Position numbers and translations under genes: made by a program | NCBI GenBank assembly: GCA_027886185.1 | Contig: WOAB01000568.1 | Span: 7,758,501 to 7,822,500 of the forward strand | Source: Rheum nobile | Taxonomy: Eukaryota; Streptophyta; Magnoliopsida; Caryophyllales; Polygonaceae | DNA length: 64,000 nt | Direction: 5' to 3' | Notes under the pieces: generated by a model | What the model saw: only the letters and a program-made list of their open reading frames with translations | What the model was told of the DNA's origin: nothing | Database searches by the model: none | In this document: in pieces, positions 12,855-23,295 of the stretch | How the letters are laid out: the number at the start of each line of letters is the position of its first letter | Position numbering within the stretch: the first letter of the stretch is position 1

Positions 12855-12894
12855 CTAATTCATACTCATCCACAATATTTAAGAAAAAATCAAC
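10847..12894 (-). CDS. BCHC2: BEACH gene, first coding exon (residues 1-669; coding 10847-12854)
   Basis: Exon of 2,048 bp; the acceptor CAG is at 12895-12897 and the donor GTTTGT begins at 10846 on the minus strand. Coding starts at 12854 and ends after one base of a glycine codon. It encodes the acidic Ser-rich N-terminus, a helical repeat region, an alanine-rich stretch (11500-11590) and the concanavalin A-like fold. Bases 12855-12894 are 5'UTR. Confidence 0.92.
12855..12869 (-). promoter_or_regulatory. Minimal upstream ORF abutting the BEACH start codon
   Basis: On the minus strand ATGAGTATGAATTAG (Met-Ser-Met-Asn-stop) lies in the 5'UTR and its stop is immediately followed by the ATG at 12854. 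An even shorter ATG-AAT-TAG is nested in it. Stop-start adjacency could allow reinitiation and damp translation; the effect is inferred. Confidence 0.55.
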
Positions 12895-13535
12895 CTGAAC
12901 AAAGAAATAAACATGTAAAAACGTTAATCAGTCTCATGTGTTTGCAATAGATTCATTAATGAAAGAAGTTTTAACAGCATTCTGAACACCGCTCAGTTAC
13001 TCTTTATTTTTCAGTTACCTACATTTGTTTTACTAGGTACTTGCTAGTTGCTACCACTTCCGTTCAGTTCCCTTTGTTGCAAAGCTCTCTTTCTTTTTTT
13101 TCTTTTTTTCTTTTCTTGGAGGGGAAGAGACAGGAGGCAGATTCAAGTTCATACATCAAAAGGAGCATATCACATTAACACAATTGAAAGCGCAAAGAAA
13201 CAAACCAAGCTTGGATCCCGACTAGAACCTCCATGGAAACCGAAAATAGTTCAGAATACTCGTCCAATGCTGTGTCTAACTAACACTAGAATAAATCAAA
13301 CCATATAGAGAAACAAGCAATATTGATCTGAGGATCTAGCTAAACCTACATCATGAAAATGCATAATCCCACTGAGTGTAGGTAGGTATATACACAGTAC
13401 ACAGCCTGTAGAATCACATAAAATGACCGATCTAAGGAAATGGAGAGAGAGAGAGAGAGAGAGTATCATTCGCAATTCTTATAGGCAATCAGATGCGAAT
13501 AAGAAACACAAATCACACAGCTAAACAAGTATTAC

Positions 13536-13800
13536 CTTCAATTCGATTCAACAATGCCGATAGAGTTGAAATTTGACCGACGATCGAATAGAGCAGCAGG
13601 CGATCTGGGAGTCTGGGAAAGAAAAAAAAGAAACGAAGAGACAAAGCCGGCGTAGAACAGACAGAGAGAGAGGGAGTACCCGGAGGAGGGTGCTAACAAG
13701 AAACCTTAGAAGCGTCGTTGGTCCGTACCCCGCAAGACTGGTCTTTCGCTCTTTCTTGAACAAATCAATAAAAACCGAGCATTCGCATTTCAATTCCGCT
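13536..13800 (-). other. BEACH gene 5'UTR exon (5' end approximate) and its intron 12895-13535
   Basis: A GTAATA donor directly below 13536 pairs with the acceptor at 12895-12897, giving a 641-bp intron in the 5'UTR, common in large plant genes. The intron holds a (GA)n microsatellite at about 13443-13464. The transcription start is not visible; sequence up to the MULE boundary at 13821 is purine/pyrimidine mixed with no clear TATA box. Confidence 0.6.
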
Positions 13801-13830
13801 ATCCGGTCAACATAAGGAAGCTTTTTTTAA

Positions 13831-13980
13831 GTAAAAATTACCGAAAATAATACCAACTATTACCCATTAACCCAAAATAATAAAATCTTTTAAATTAACC
13901 AATTATTATACCAACTTTTATTCTATTTATCCAAAATCATACGCTAGTTTTTCAGATAAATGCGGTGATATTTGATGACA
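13831..13980 (+). repeat. MULE left terminal inverted repeat
   Basis: AT-rich; shares blocks such as CGAAAATAATACCAACTA and CCAATTATTATACCAACTTT with the complement of the right terminus. It is about 12 bp longer than its partner because of a short extra segment near 13954. Confidence 0.92.
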
Positions 13981-15081
13981 CTTAATATTAAAAAAGTTAA
14001 ATAAAAAGAAAAATCTAAAGTAAGCTCAGTGGGTGAAAAGAAAATAAGAAGAAGAACAGAACCAAGTATATCAGAAGAAAAGGGGCAAAAAGCCCTAATT
14101 TCAAGTGAATCGATCTTTCCATCAATCTCGCGTACGAATTCGGCTCTTCAAATGGATTTCGAGCTCCTTCAACTCGTACAAATCTGAGAGATGAAACGGA
14201 GGCGACTAGATGGAAGGTAGGAATTTAATGTGATTTTGATTAGGGTTTAAATATTGGTATAATTTGATGTTTAAGCATTGGCTTAGAAAATTATTGTTTT
14301 CAAAGATATTGTTTTTTGCTAAGATTGGATTGACTCTAATGCAGCTTGCTTTCTCATGGCGTTCTCATATAATCTTTACATTTTGGGCATATGTGAGTGA
14401 TTACTCATGTGTACAACGACATGTTTTTCTAGATTACTATGGCTTAATTGTGATGAGTTTTACCAATCAGATAGTGATTTAGAGAGGAATAAAAGAAGAG
14501 TAATTATACAGGATGGAACAGTAGAGATTTTGGTTTAATGATGCAGGGGCTGAAAATTTGACTTTATGATGAGTTGGTTAGTTTGGACATGTTATTGATT
14601 AGATTAGGACTATGTAGAGAGATTTGATTGTGAAGTAATTTATATCATCATTATAATGGGGCTTTTCTATGGATAATAAAGCTTGTTTTGATGGGGTGAG
14701 GCTTTTTCTTTAACTATATTTTGTTGCATACAATTGTTTCAGATGTATGTGAAGTGTACGTAATTCTCTCAATATTGATCAGGAAAGGTTCAAAATGATT
14801 CTTTTGGTGTAATTTTGGGATATATCAATCATAGAGGTCGATATTTTCCTTTGTGTATACAATTGGTTACATGGTGATTTGCTTCCTATTTCTTTGTACT
14901 GAGCTTTAGGTATATCTAACTTAAGCTTCAAAAAAATTGTAAAGTTTCCCACTAAACTTCACTTGGGTTGGTGTTTTACTATATCTTCATGTGTGATGTT
15001 CAATTGATTTTACAAGATCGTATTTCTTTAAAAACCTTTACATTGACTATGGATTTATTTGAAATGTAGGCAAGGTAAGGT

Positions 15082-15309
15082 TGTGGATATTTCAAATGGA
15101 TAAATGCTAATGAAGAATTACAGCATTTGTGTGATGAATCCTCTGAACAAGCAAATACACACAATGAAGTAGATTTGGTCCAAGAGCTCACCAAGATGAG
15201 ACAAGAGAGTTTAGTGTTAAAAGTTATAGTTAGTGTGATGGTGCTTGTACTAATTATAGTGCCGTTTAATAATATTTCATGTTGTGAACTTGGGATTTAT
15301 GAATGTTAA
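15082..15309 (+). pseudogene. GRF-type zinc-finger protein, C-terminal exon (MULE-borne)
   Basis: The frame reads CGYFKWINANEELQHLCDE, matching the end of a GRF zinc finger (Cys-x-aromatic-Phe-x-Trp). A short acidic/coiled segment (VDLVQELTKMRQESLVLK), a hydrophobic helix of about 20 residues and a stop at 15307-15309 follow. This layout (one GRF finger, coiled coil, C-terminal membrane-like helix) is typical of small plant GRF proteins. An acceptor AG lies just upstream (about 15079). I could not find the exon with the first Cys pair between 13.98 and 15.08 kb, so the gene is probably truncated. It faces the transposase gene and sits within the MULE ends. Confidence 0.6.
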
Positions 15310-16249
15310 TTGTCATGTATTGATTAGTATTGTTTAAAACTACTTTAATTTTAGTCAAAATTTTGCAGGTTGAAATCCTTAATTATCTATGTATGCTACT
15401 AGACTTTGTTCAGTTGGAGAGCTCTAAGTAATATGTGTACTTTACTTCTCATCCACTGAGCTCCAAGCATTGTTTAATTACTATATGGTAATTATGATTT
15501 ATTATTACCTATAGAGAAGATCACTATGATAGTATGACAGGAGCAAATCAAATTGATATTTGGCACTATTTATTTACCTTTTCCTCATTTTGAGCAACAA
15601 AACAATATAATAAAATCAACTCAAAGCCAAAGTGAACACCAGAAAAAAGCTGACTTTAAACAGCTACAAAAATTCAGCTTATGACAACAAAAAGCTTATG
15701 ACAGCAAAAAATCAAGCCAAAGCAGAATTATACAGCTGAACAATTGGACAAAAAATTACAGCATACTTATGACAAAAAATAAACATGTGACCACAACAAT
15801 CATATAAAACAGTAAGCATATAACAACAAAGCTTATGAAACAATACACATAATTTTATGACATCAAAGCTTATGACAACTGAACAATTTGAGAAAACAGT
15901 AAGCTTATGACATCAAAACTAATGATTTTCTTAATGCTTATGACATCAAAGCTTCATTTCATCTTGTGAAAACAATAAATAAACTTGAGGAAACAACAAC
16001 AAAAATTGGAACAATAGGCATATAAATTGCATTATAGTAGCTAGTTTTCACGTGTCAAGAGATAAAAACAGTAAGCATATAAAATGTTGAGCTTTAAAGT
16101 ATTAGGCATCGGCTTTGATTCCAAAAAATATATAGAATATGAGTTTGTAATCCTATGTTCAATAAATTTATATAACTAAAATGTTTTTCCCACTAGGTTC
16201 AACTTGACTATCCACTTGTTGGATGACTATCAAAGAATAGTGTTGATGT
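15310..16249. other. MULE interior, region between the two convergent genes
   Basis: No coding sequence. AT-rich, with an irregular cluster of GCTTATGACA-like motifs (about ten copies or variants, 15676-15955). Confidence 0.6.
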
Positions 16250-17616
16250 TTGAGATTGTGGAGCATGTCCATGTGCCTAAAAAACATAAACAAAAGTATT
16301 AAATTATTGTATATATCAAAGCTCAATAAAAGCACAAATTTTATTTGGAATTATCTAATGCCCGTGAAGTCTCCACATGACCTTCTCTACAAACCAATAC
16401 TTCTCCAGAAACAGATCTGTAAGAGTTGGCTCCTCCTTCCCCCTATATGACTCCAACACCTAATTCTCTCCCTCTTCCTCTTCCTCGACCCCTTCCTCTT
16501 CCTTGACCCGTTACATTTGTATGAGCATCTTCACCTTCAACAATGAGTTTGCAAGAAATATTAGCACATATATTAGTTAGTTATCCTTGTTTGAAAAAAA
16601 ATGTATATTACCCAAAGTTCCAGCACCTGGTGCATTTCCTATTGGATTTTTCTTAGGTCTACCTTGAGGGCTCTTCTCAACTGAAGGTGGTAAGTCATTG
16701 TTCTTTGGGCACCTCCTCTTGTTATGTCCCGTCAAATTGTACCTACTGCATTTCATTTGTATCCCTTGCTTGGTTTTCCAGGCCTCTATGGGTCTTCATG
16801 TGGGTCTTTCCTCCTATTCTTCTTAGGTCTTCCTGATTGGACTCTCACGGGTGAGGGTCTAGTGGAAATTCCCTTTTTGGCCAATACTTTTGACTCACAC
16901 AAGGACTAATCTCTCTTTCATAAGCCCTCAAATAAGTCTCTTTCTTGAATTAATCATGAACATACATCTCTTCCCCCACTTTCATAAATCCACAACAAGC
17001 TGCAGCATGACAACATGGTATGCCTGTGATATCCCACTTTCTACAAGTGCGACTTTGATTTTCCATGTCCACCTTGAAAACATCAACAAATCCTCTCACT
17101 TGAAAATTTGTATTTGATGAAGGTGTAACCAATAGCTCCCATGCTTTGATCTTTTCTTCCTCTAGTTTTAATTTTATTCTAGGGCAAATAACAGTCACCT
17201 CTTGACCTATCATCATTCCTTGTTTGACAACCAGCCTTTCCATGAGTAAAGACCTAATAGTCTCAAGCATATCAATGATTTCTAGCCCCCTAGTTCGGAG
17301 AATGTAGTTATTAAAAGTCTCTGCCATGTTGTTCACAACCACGTCGCACTTGCTTACATTAGAGAAAAATGCATTGCAGAACACCCTTGGATCTTGGCGT
17401 AAAAAAAATTCAACACCTCGAGGAGATAATTTTCTAAGATCTTCCACAACCTCTTCAAAATCAGTCTCAGTATAAGCTCGAACAACCCTCCAGAAACTCA
17501 TTTTCAACTTGTCTCCTTTATGTACCTTGTTCCAATTAGCATATATGTGCCTTGCGCAATTTCTGTGGTCAGACTTTGGAAAAATAGAAGCAGATGTTGC
17601 AAGGAGGCCCTGTACA
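16250..17616 (-). pseudogene. MULE transposase, C-terminal part
   Basis: From the top: a splice acceptor at the retrotransposon junction, then GLLATSASIFPKSDHRNCARH... with the conserved CARHIYANW motif. At 16950-17507 come the post-catalytic helical region and a SWIM zinc finger (CRKWDITGIPCCH). Beyond a frame break, a CCHC knuckle (CSRYNLTGHNKRRC, near 16720-16760) and Lys/Arg/Pro-rich tail blocks are readable down to about 16.6 kb. This is the standard order for MuDR-type transposases. The remaining N-terminal part is at 31696-33008, separated by the retrotransposon. At least one frameshift follows the SWIM finger. Confidence 0.85.
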
Positions 17617-17867
17617 CAAACTGTAATACCCCGTATTTTTGTAAGGTTATTTTGGGAATTATGGAATTTTTCCGAGTATCTGTTGTGTACGTCGGATTTA
17701 ATTCAGGTAGCTTGAGACATTCTGTAATGTGCTCTGTATCTGTAATATTGTTCTCAGTGAAATAATATACAGACAAGGTGCCTTAGATTTTAATTGTCGT
17801 TCGCATACGATAATTTTTATCCCGGTTTAATGTCTTATCCGTTCAAAGCTGAACGGGCGGGAAAAAG

Positions 17868-18446
17868 GGTCACGGCGACCGCTGTAAAGTCGCGGCGACC
17901 GCCGTCGTGAGACCCAAGCACGACGACCGCCGTAAAGATACGGCGCCCGCCGTTCCAACACCCGAGGAGGCAGCTGATGTGTCATGCCGCGGCGACCGCC
18001 GTAAGTGTCGTCATCGTTGCCCAGCAGTCGTTGCCCGTTGGTCGCCGACGTTGTTTCTGGCGAGCGCCGCAGTAGCTCTAGGCCCTCGTCTTCAAACTCC
18101 AGATGTGTTGGCTATAAAAGGAGGTGCTGGGGGAGAGGTTTTGAGCCATCCAAGCACCAAACCTCTGCCAAATTCGCCTCTCGACGGAGTTGTGCCTTCG
18201 CCGGAAATTTCAAAGCTTTCGTCGGTGTTGTTAGTGGTGTTTCCAGCAGCCTTTGTGAAGCCTTGTGGTTGCCTTGGAAGGTCAGAAATCAAGCCAGGCT
18301 GAAAGGGGTCGAAACGTGCTCGTGTTTTGGGGTGAGATTTCTCGTTCTGCGTCGTCTGAGTTCGTCACAGCGATCGTCGTGTTCTTCGCGGCGACCGCCG
18401 TGATGAAGACGGTGACCGCCGTGTTCTTCACGGCGACCGCCGCCAG
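17868..18446 (+). repeat. GC-rich near-palindromic motif arrays around the LTR TATA box
   Basis: Repeats of the core CGGCGACCGCCGT, itself almost self-complementary, at 17868-18006 (about six copies) and 18368-18446 (four copies), separated by the promoter. Copy number differs in the 3' LTR (28911-29083 has extra copies). Confidence 0.8.
18113..18120 (+). promoter_or_regulatory. TATA box of the 5' LTR
   Basis: TATAAAAG preceded by GGC, conserved in position in the 3' LTR (29190-29197), the solo LTR at 37683-37690 and, in reverse, at 24080-24087. It predicts transcription starting about 30 bp downstream. Confidence 0.75.
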
Positions 18447-20031
18447 TGCCCAGAACGCCTTCGTGGCTTTGGCTTGGTCGGTTGTCGTCGTGGCGTCTTT
18501 CCTTTCGTGTTCTTTCGCCGTGTTTAGATTCGTGCTGTTTATGTCGGATCTAACTTAGGGTTCCTTTTATGGGTCGACTCGAAGGTTGTTGTGCTGTCGG
18601 AGCTATACCGCGTCGAGCCCGGAATCCAGTTGACGTCTTTAGACTATTCTGCGGAGTAAGGCAAGTGGCGGTTCGCTCTTGCTCTTTCGTTCCATATTTA
18701 CATTAATTATCAGTAGTTTATCTGAGTAATTAATTTGGAATGAATACTCTGTTTGTCTGGAAACGGTTTTGATAAACTCTTTTGAAAATCATATAATAGG
18801 TTGTATATCTGTTAGAACAACGCTATTATCTGTGATCGCCTTTCGGGCCTTTATGTGGATTTATCCTGTAACTGTTGTTGTGCTGTAACTGTTTAGTTAG
18901 CACTGTTAGATAGGAACGTTACTCGGACTCTGTCCAGTCGTTTCTTTATAATCTGGTATCGGGGTGGCTCGTCCCCATCTGGTACTATTCTATGATCATG
19001 ATCGGTCTCTTTCACAAGTGTGTAGAGACAGGATACTTAGCTGGTGTCACAAACCTTTCGGTATACGTCACTCTCGACGAAACGTATACTAAGATGTGTC
19101 GTCCCACTGGTGGGGTACATATGTAAAAGTCTATAACATGATGCGTGTTTTTGAAACATAAATCAGATAAGTGCTACCTTGACGCACATAATTAATACAC
19201 CTTGGGCGAGTAGTGCAGCTAAGTTCAGTGCAGTTATGAAAACTCGTCTTGACTTGAATGTAGTACGTTCTCTTTCCAATCTGGATTCGCTGTAGGCGAT
19301 GAGGTTGGTCGTGAACCGAAGCATCTCAGTCAGTTTTAAATCATTGTTGTATGATTCTGTAATATTCCAGATTTGTCATTACTTCCTTAAAGACTCAATC
19401 TCTTGGAGTCTCTTTTCGAGTTGATTTCTGTGAAGATTCAGTCTTCCAGAATCTTCTCATGTGCATACCTCTTGTTTATTCCAGTAGGAATATGATGGTT
19501 GACTACCGTTATCGGTTATTATCCGAGAAGCGATGAGTCTAACCTTATATGACTGCTTCGAACCAGTCTGCTTTATACCCTTACTAGTCTATTCATTTAG
19601 ACTAACCAACCAATATTTTTCCCTTGCATGGTTGGCTGGTGTCATCCGTTTGATTCGGCACATCAGTTAAGAAGTAGCTCAGAAGATTAGAAGGACTATG
19701 GAGTCGGCGGTGGTTTTTGAATGTTTTAATTATTTCTTTAATCAGGTTATGATCCTTTGGACAATAACTCCGATTGTAATGTACTTTCTTAGTCTTCCGC
19801 TGTGTTTGGTTTAAACTATGTTTTGACCTATTCGGGATTGGGTTGTAATCCCGTAACTCTTATTTCCTTGACAATGTTATATTTTGGAATTTAATGCTTG
19901 ATCATTGTGTATCAATCGCATTTCATAAAATGTATTTTTGGTAAAGCCTTGGGTGATCTCGGTAAGGAACACTGGGGTCACTGGCGGTAATACATTTCCA
20001 AAAGGGTTAAGTTTTGGGGGTGTTACAGTTG

Positions 20032-20043
20032 TGGTATCAGAGC
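20032..20043 (+). promoter_or_regulatory. Primer-binding site of the Tekay-like element
   Basis: TGGTATCAGAGC, the canonical match to the 3' end of initiator tRNA-Met, four bases after the 5' LTR. Confidence 0.92.
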
Positions 20044-20238
20044 CAAAGGTTTTAAAACGGGTTTGGAATTTTTATAAACCATTTATCCGTTTTCGAAATG
20101 CTTTAAAGAGGGCTCTGAATTTTTCATTCTGAAAAGAATTTAAAAACACCGTTCATACTCGTGTCTTCTTTATAGTTTGATATAGTAAGCTTGCTTCTAT
20201 GTCTAGAAAGACTAATTCATTCCTTATTGTTCGATAGG

Positions 20239-21158
20239 ATGAGTGTCTACTTTTCTATTGGTAGGGGGTCGGAAGATGCCAAGTCGGATCAGCCGAGGCT
20301 AGATTTTCCGTTACCTCAGCGATGTTTCGAGGTTGGAGGCCCGAGTAGCCCACCCGAAGACGTCAAGCACGTTCTCCCCGAGTCAGTTGTCATTGTAGCC
20401 AGGAATGTTATGGTCCCTAGACCTGCACCTGTACCGCCACCAAGGGTGGAGGAAGTACAGGAATGAGAGCAAGAAGATGAGTTATCAAGGTATGAACAAG
20501 GGGTTTACAAGACGACTTTCTGCTGGGACCAATTCCCGAGGAGATCGAGTATGAGGAGGAGGAGATGCCTGAGCAAGATCCTGTCGAGGACGAGGATATG
20601 ATCGAGGATGATTCCGAGGATGAGGATCCCATCGAGGATGATCCCGAGGATGAGGATCCCATCGAGGATGATCCCGAGGATGAGGATCCCATAGAGGATG
20701 ATCCAGAAGGGGATCCAGAGTTGGACCTTGGAGGGCAGAATCAGGAGCCCGGTATAGGATTGTCACCAGTGCCAGAGTACACACCCATGTCAGAAGCTGA
20801 TTGGGAGGCACTGTATACCGAGTACGGTATTAGGAGAAGTGACAGGGAATCTCAGCCTATCCCTACTCCAAGGAGATGGAGGTCGGAATCCGAGCTGCAG
20901 GAGATTCTCCGCCAGAGCGAGGTAATCTCCGCAGAACAGCAGCGTCAGAGGGATGAGCTGATCGCCAGTACTCAGAGGAGGGCTGGAATAGGAGGACCAG
21001 TCATGGACGACCCATACCTTACCATGACTGAGCTAGGACTATGTGCTTTAGGGTCAAGCATGGTGCGAAACCCATCGCCGGAGCTCGATGGTGAGCCTAG
21101 CCCGAAGAGACCATGCACGAGTAGCCAGTCGTATGGGAGATATTTTGGAACGCCTTGA
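20239..21158 (+). pseudogene. Extra ORF between PBS and gag in the Tekay-like element, acidic protein, broken
   Basis: About 300 codons. The first frame starts MSVYFSIGRGSEDAKSDQ (20239), is Pro-rich, and meets a TGA at 20464. It continues readably to about 20510, then a frame shift leads into a long acidic frame (to the TGA before 21158) with PIPEEIEYEEEE and three exact-type 30-bp repeats encoding EDEDPIEDDP (20616-20705). The C-terminal part (PEYTPMSEADWEALYTEYGI, then a charged helix with QQRQRDE) looks like an ordinary soluble protein. I do not recognise a family. Gag starts separately at 21448. The acidic repeat could bias composition-based searches. Confidence 0.6.
20616..20705 (+). 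repeat. 30-bp tandem repeat, three copies
   Basis: Unit GAGGATGAGGATCCCATCGA plus ten more bases, in frame with the acidic ORF. A degenerate fourth copy precedes it (20576-20615). It encodes EDEDPIEDDP. Confidence 0.9.
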
Positions 21159-21447
21159 GGAGGAGTGGCGTTGCCTATCGCAGTAGTTCGTTTCTTAGTA
21201 TTCAAAGTTGTAATTTGTGTAATATTTCAGTATTGCGGCAAGTACTCTGAGAAACACTTATATCTTCGAGCAATGTTGTCCTAACGCTCGAATGATAAAC
21301 TTATGTGTAACTTGTGTAAGAATTCGAAGGTTCATCTATAAAATACCAAGTTGATCTATTCTGAGTAATTTATTTATGTTGGTATATTGCATAAGTATAT
21401 TGCATAATATTAATGTATTGAATGCTTGGAATTTGATCGGTAAATAG

Positions 21448-23256
21448 ATGGTGAACCCAAGAAGCACGAGGAATTCGACTCGAGCCGGTGCTGGGACTAG
21501 CCAAAACCCCAGACCAACAGGAAGAGGTGTTCAGGATGAACACGAGTCTGAGTCTCGCGTCCAGCAGAGGCGTGAAGGTCAGGATCACACCCAAGCGCCG
21601 ACACTATTTGACGCTGTAGCTGTTGAGGCGATCCGTGGGATCGTGATGCATGCTATTGCAGATGTCTTGAGACCAAGTGCGCCTCAAGCACAAGAAGTGC
21701 CTATTCACGCAGCGGTTCCTGATGTTGTGAAACCCAGAAACCCCGTGATACAGGAAACTGCCGTTAGGGCAAGGGACAGCTATGGTCGCGCTCTCAAGAC
21801 CATTACTTCCATGAGACCCGACTGCTATAACGGGAAAGGGGAGCCAGTGGCAGTGACTCATTGGTTCTCCCATATGGAGAGGCTGTTCAGGAACGTGGAG
21901 TGTACGGAGGCCGAAAAGGTCTATATCGCTTCTCTTCAGCTGAAGGAGGAGGCTAGCGAGTGGTGGGAGAGCACTGGTTTGGCTGAGAGCCCAGTGTTGA
22001 CTTGGTCGATGTTCAAGACCAAGATGGTTGATCACTTTTTCTCTCGTGCTATGAGAGGGGAGAAGCATAAAGAGTTCTTGTACCCTCAGACTGATGGTCT
22101 GAGAGTGACTGTAACACCCCCAAATTTAACCCCATTTGAAAGCGTTACTGCCGATGACTCCGGACGTAAACCCCGAAGTCACCCCAGGCTTTTCCGACGT
22201 CATAACTGACTTAAAACACAGTTACAATACTAAAATCATAACTTTTATTAAACCACATGGTCGCGGAATTACACGATTCCAAAAACGACCCAATAATCAG
22301 AAATACAATAGTGAAAGTCTTTAACAGAATACAAAATAGCACAGCGGAAATCTTTTAAATACAAAGCGACAAAACAACTTGTCGAAAACAAAACACCGTT
22401 CATCTTCATAGTCGCTCTAGCCTTCTTAGATCTGTAACATACCTGATGTGCCGAATCGAACGGATGACACCAGCCAACCATGCAAGGAATATAACGGTTG
22501 GTCAGTCTAATGAAAGACTACGCAAGGGTACAAAGCAGAGTTGTTCGAAGCAGTCGTATCAGGTTAGACTCATCGTTCCTCGAATAATAACCGAGTACGC
22601 TAGTCAACCATCATACTCCTACTAGAATATATAAAACAACATGAACAAGAGAAGATTCTGGAGACCGAGTCTCACAGCAATCAATCCCAAAAGAAGACTC
22701 CAAATGAAATGAGCCTTAAAGGAAACAATGACAACTGTTGGGAAACTTAATTTATAATATACACACAATCACAGAATCACAGTATCGCATTCGAGCGATC
22801 TACAACTAAGACGAGCTTTCCTAGCTGCACTAGCGCCTAGCTGCAATACTCACCAAACATTTTAAATAAGTGCTTACTCATACGGCACTTTATATTAAGG
22901 TCAAGGCATTTTCATTATGTGCATACTCATGGCACGTATCTTATTAAATGTCAACACACACACACATCACGTTACAAACTTTTATGATCTGCTCGTCCCG
23001 AGACGAGAGATCCTTGGGAATACTCCCTAGATTTGTGACACTAGCTAAGTGCACCACCTCTATACCCGAGTATAGAGGCTAGTCATGACTCACCAATGGT
23101 ATTAGGGTCTCAATGCCCTTTTCTCCATTTAATTATCAAGAAACGACTGGACCTCCATCCATCGTCCCTACGAATACTCGTGCTAACTAAACAGTTCAAC
23201 ACAGTCAACATCATATCAAATCAAAGCCATCAAGGCCAACATCATAGATCTAACAA

Positions 23257-23295
<39 letters not shown>

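Larger units (their letters stand above)
17622..20027 (+). repeat. 5' LTR of the Tekay-like element (2,406 bp)
   Basis: Starts TGTAATACCCCGTATTTTTG, ends GGGGGTGTTACA, nearly identical to the 3' LTR at 28661. It has a TATA box (TATAAAAG, 18113-18120) with GC-rich arrays on both sides (17868-18006 and 18368-18446). ORFs such as 18005-18403 are GC-rich artefacts of these arrays. Confidence 0.95.

Noticed and set aside
11403..12858. Long plus-strand ORFs opposite the first BEACH coding exon
   Set aside because: Shadows of a long exon with skewed codon use; the minus frame has family resemblance and splice sites.
17907..18558. Overlapping ORFs of 97-132 codons in the LTR
   Set aside because: GC-rich array sequence has few stops; frames are not conserved between the two LTRs.
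20417..20811. Ser-rich and Pro/His-rich antisense ORFs
   Set aside because: They are the reverse translation of the 30-bp acidic repeat.
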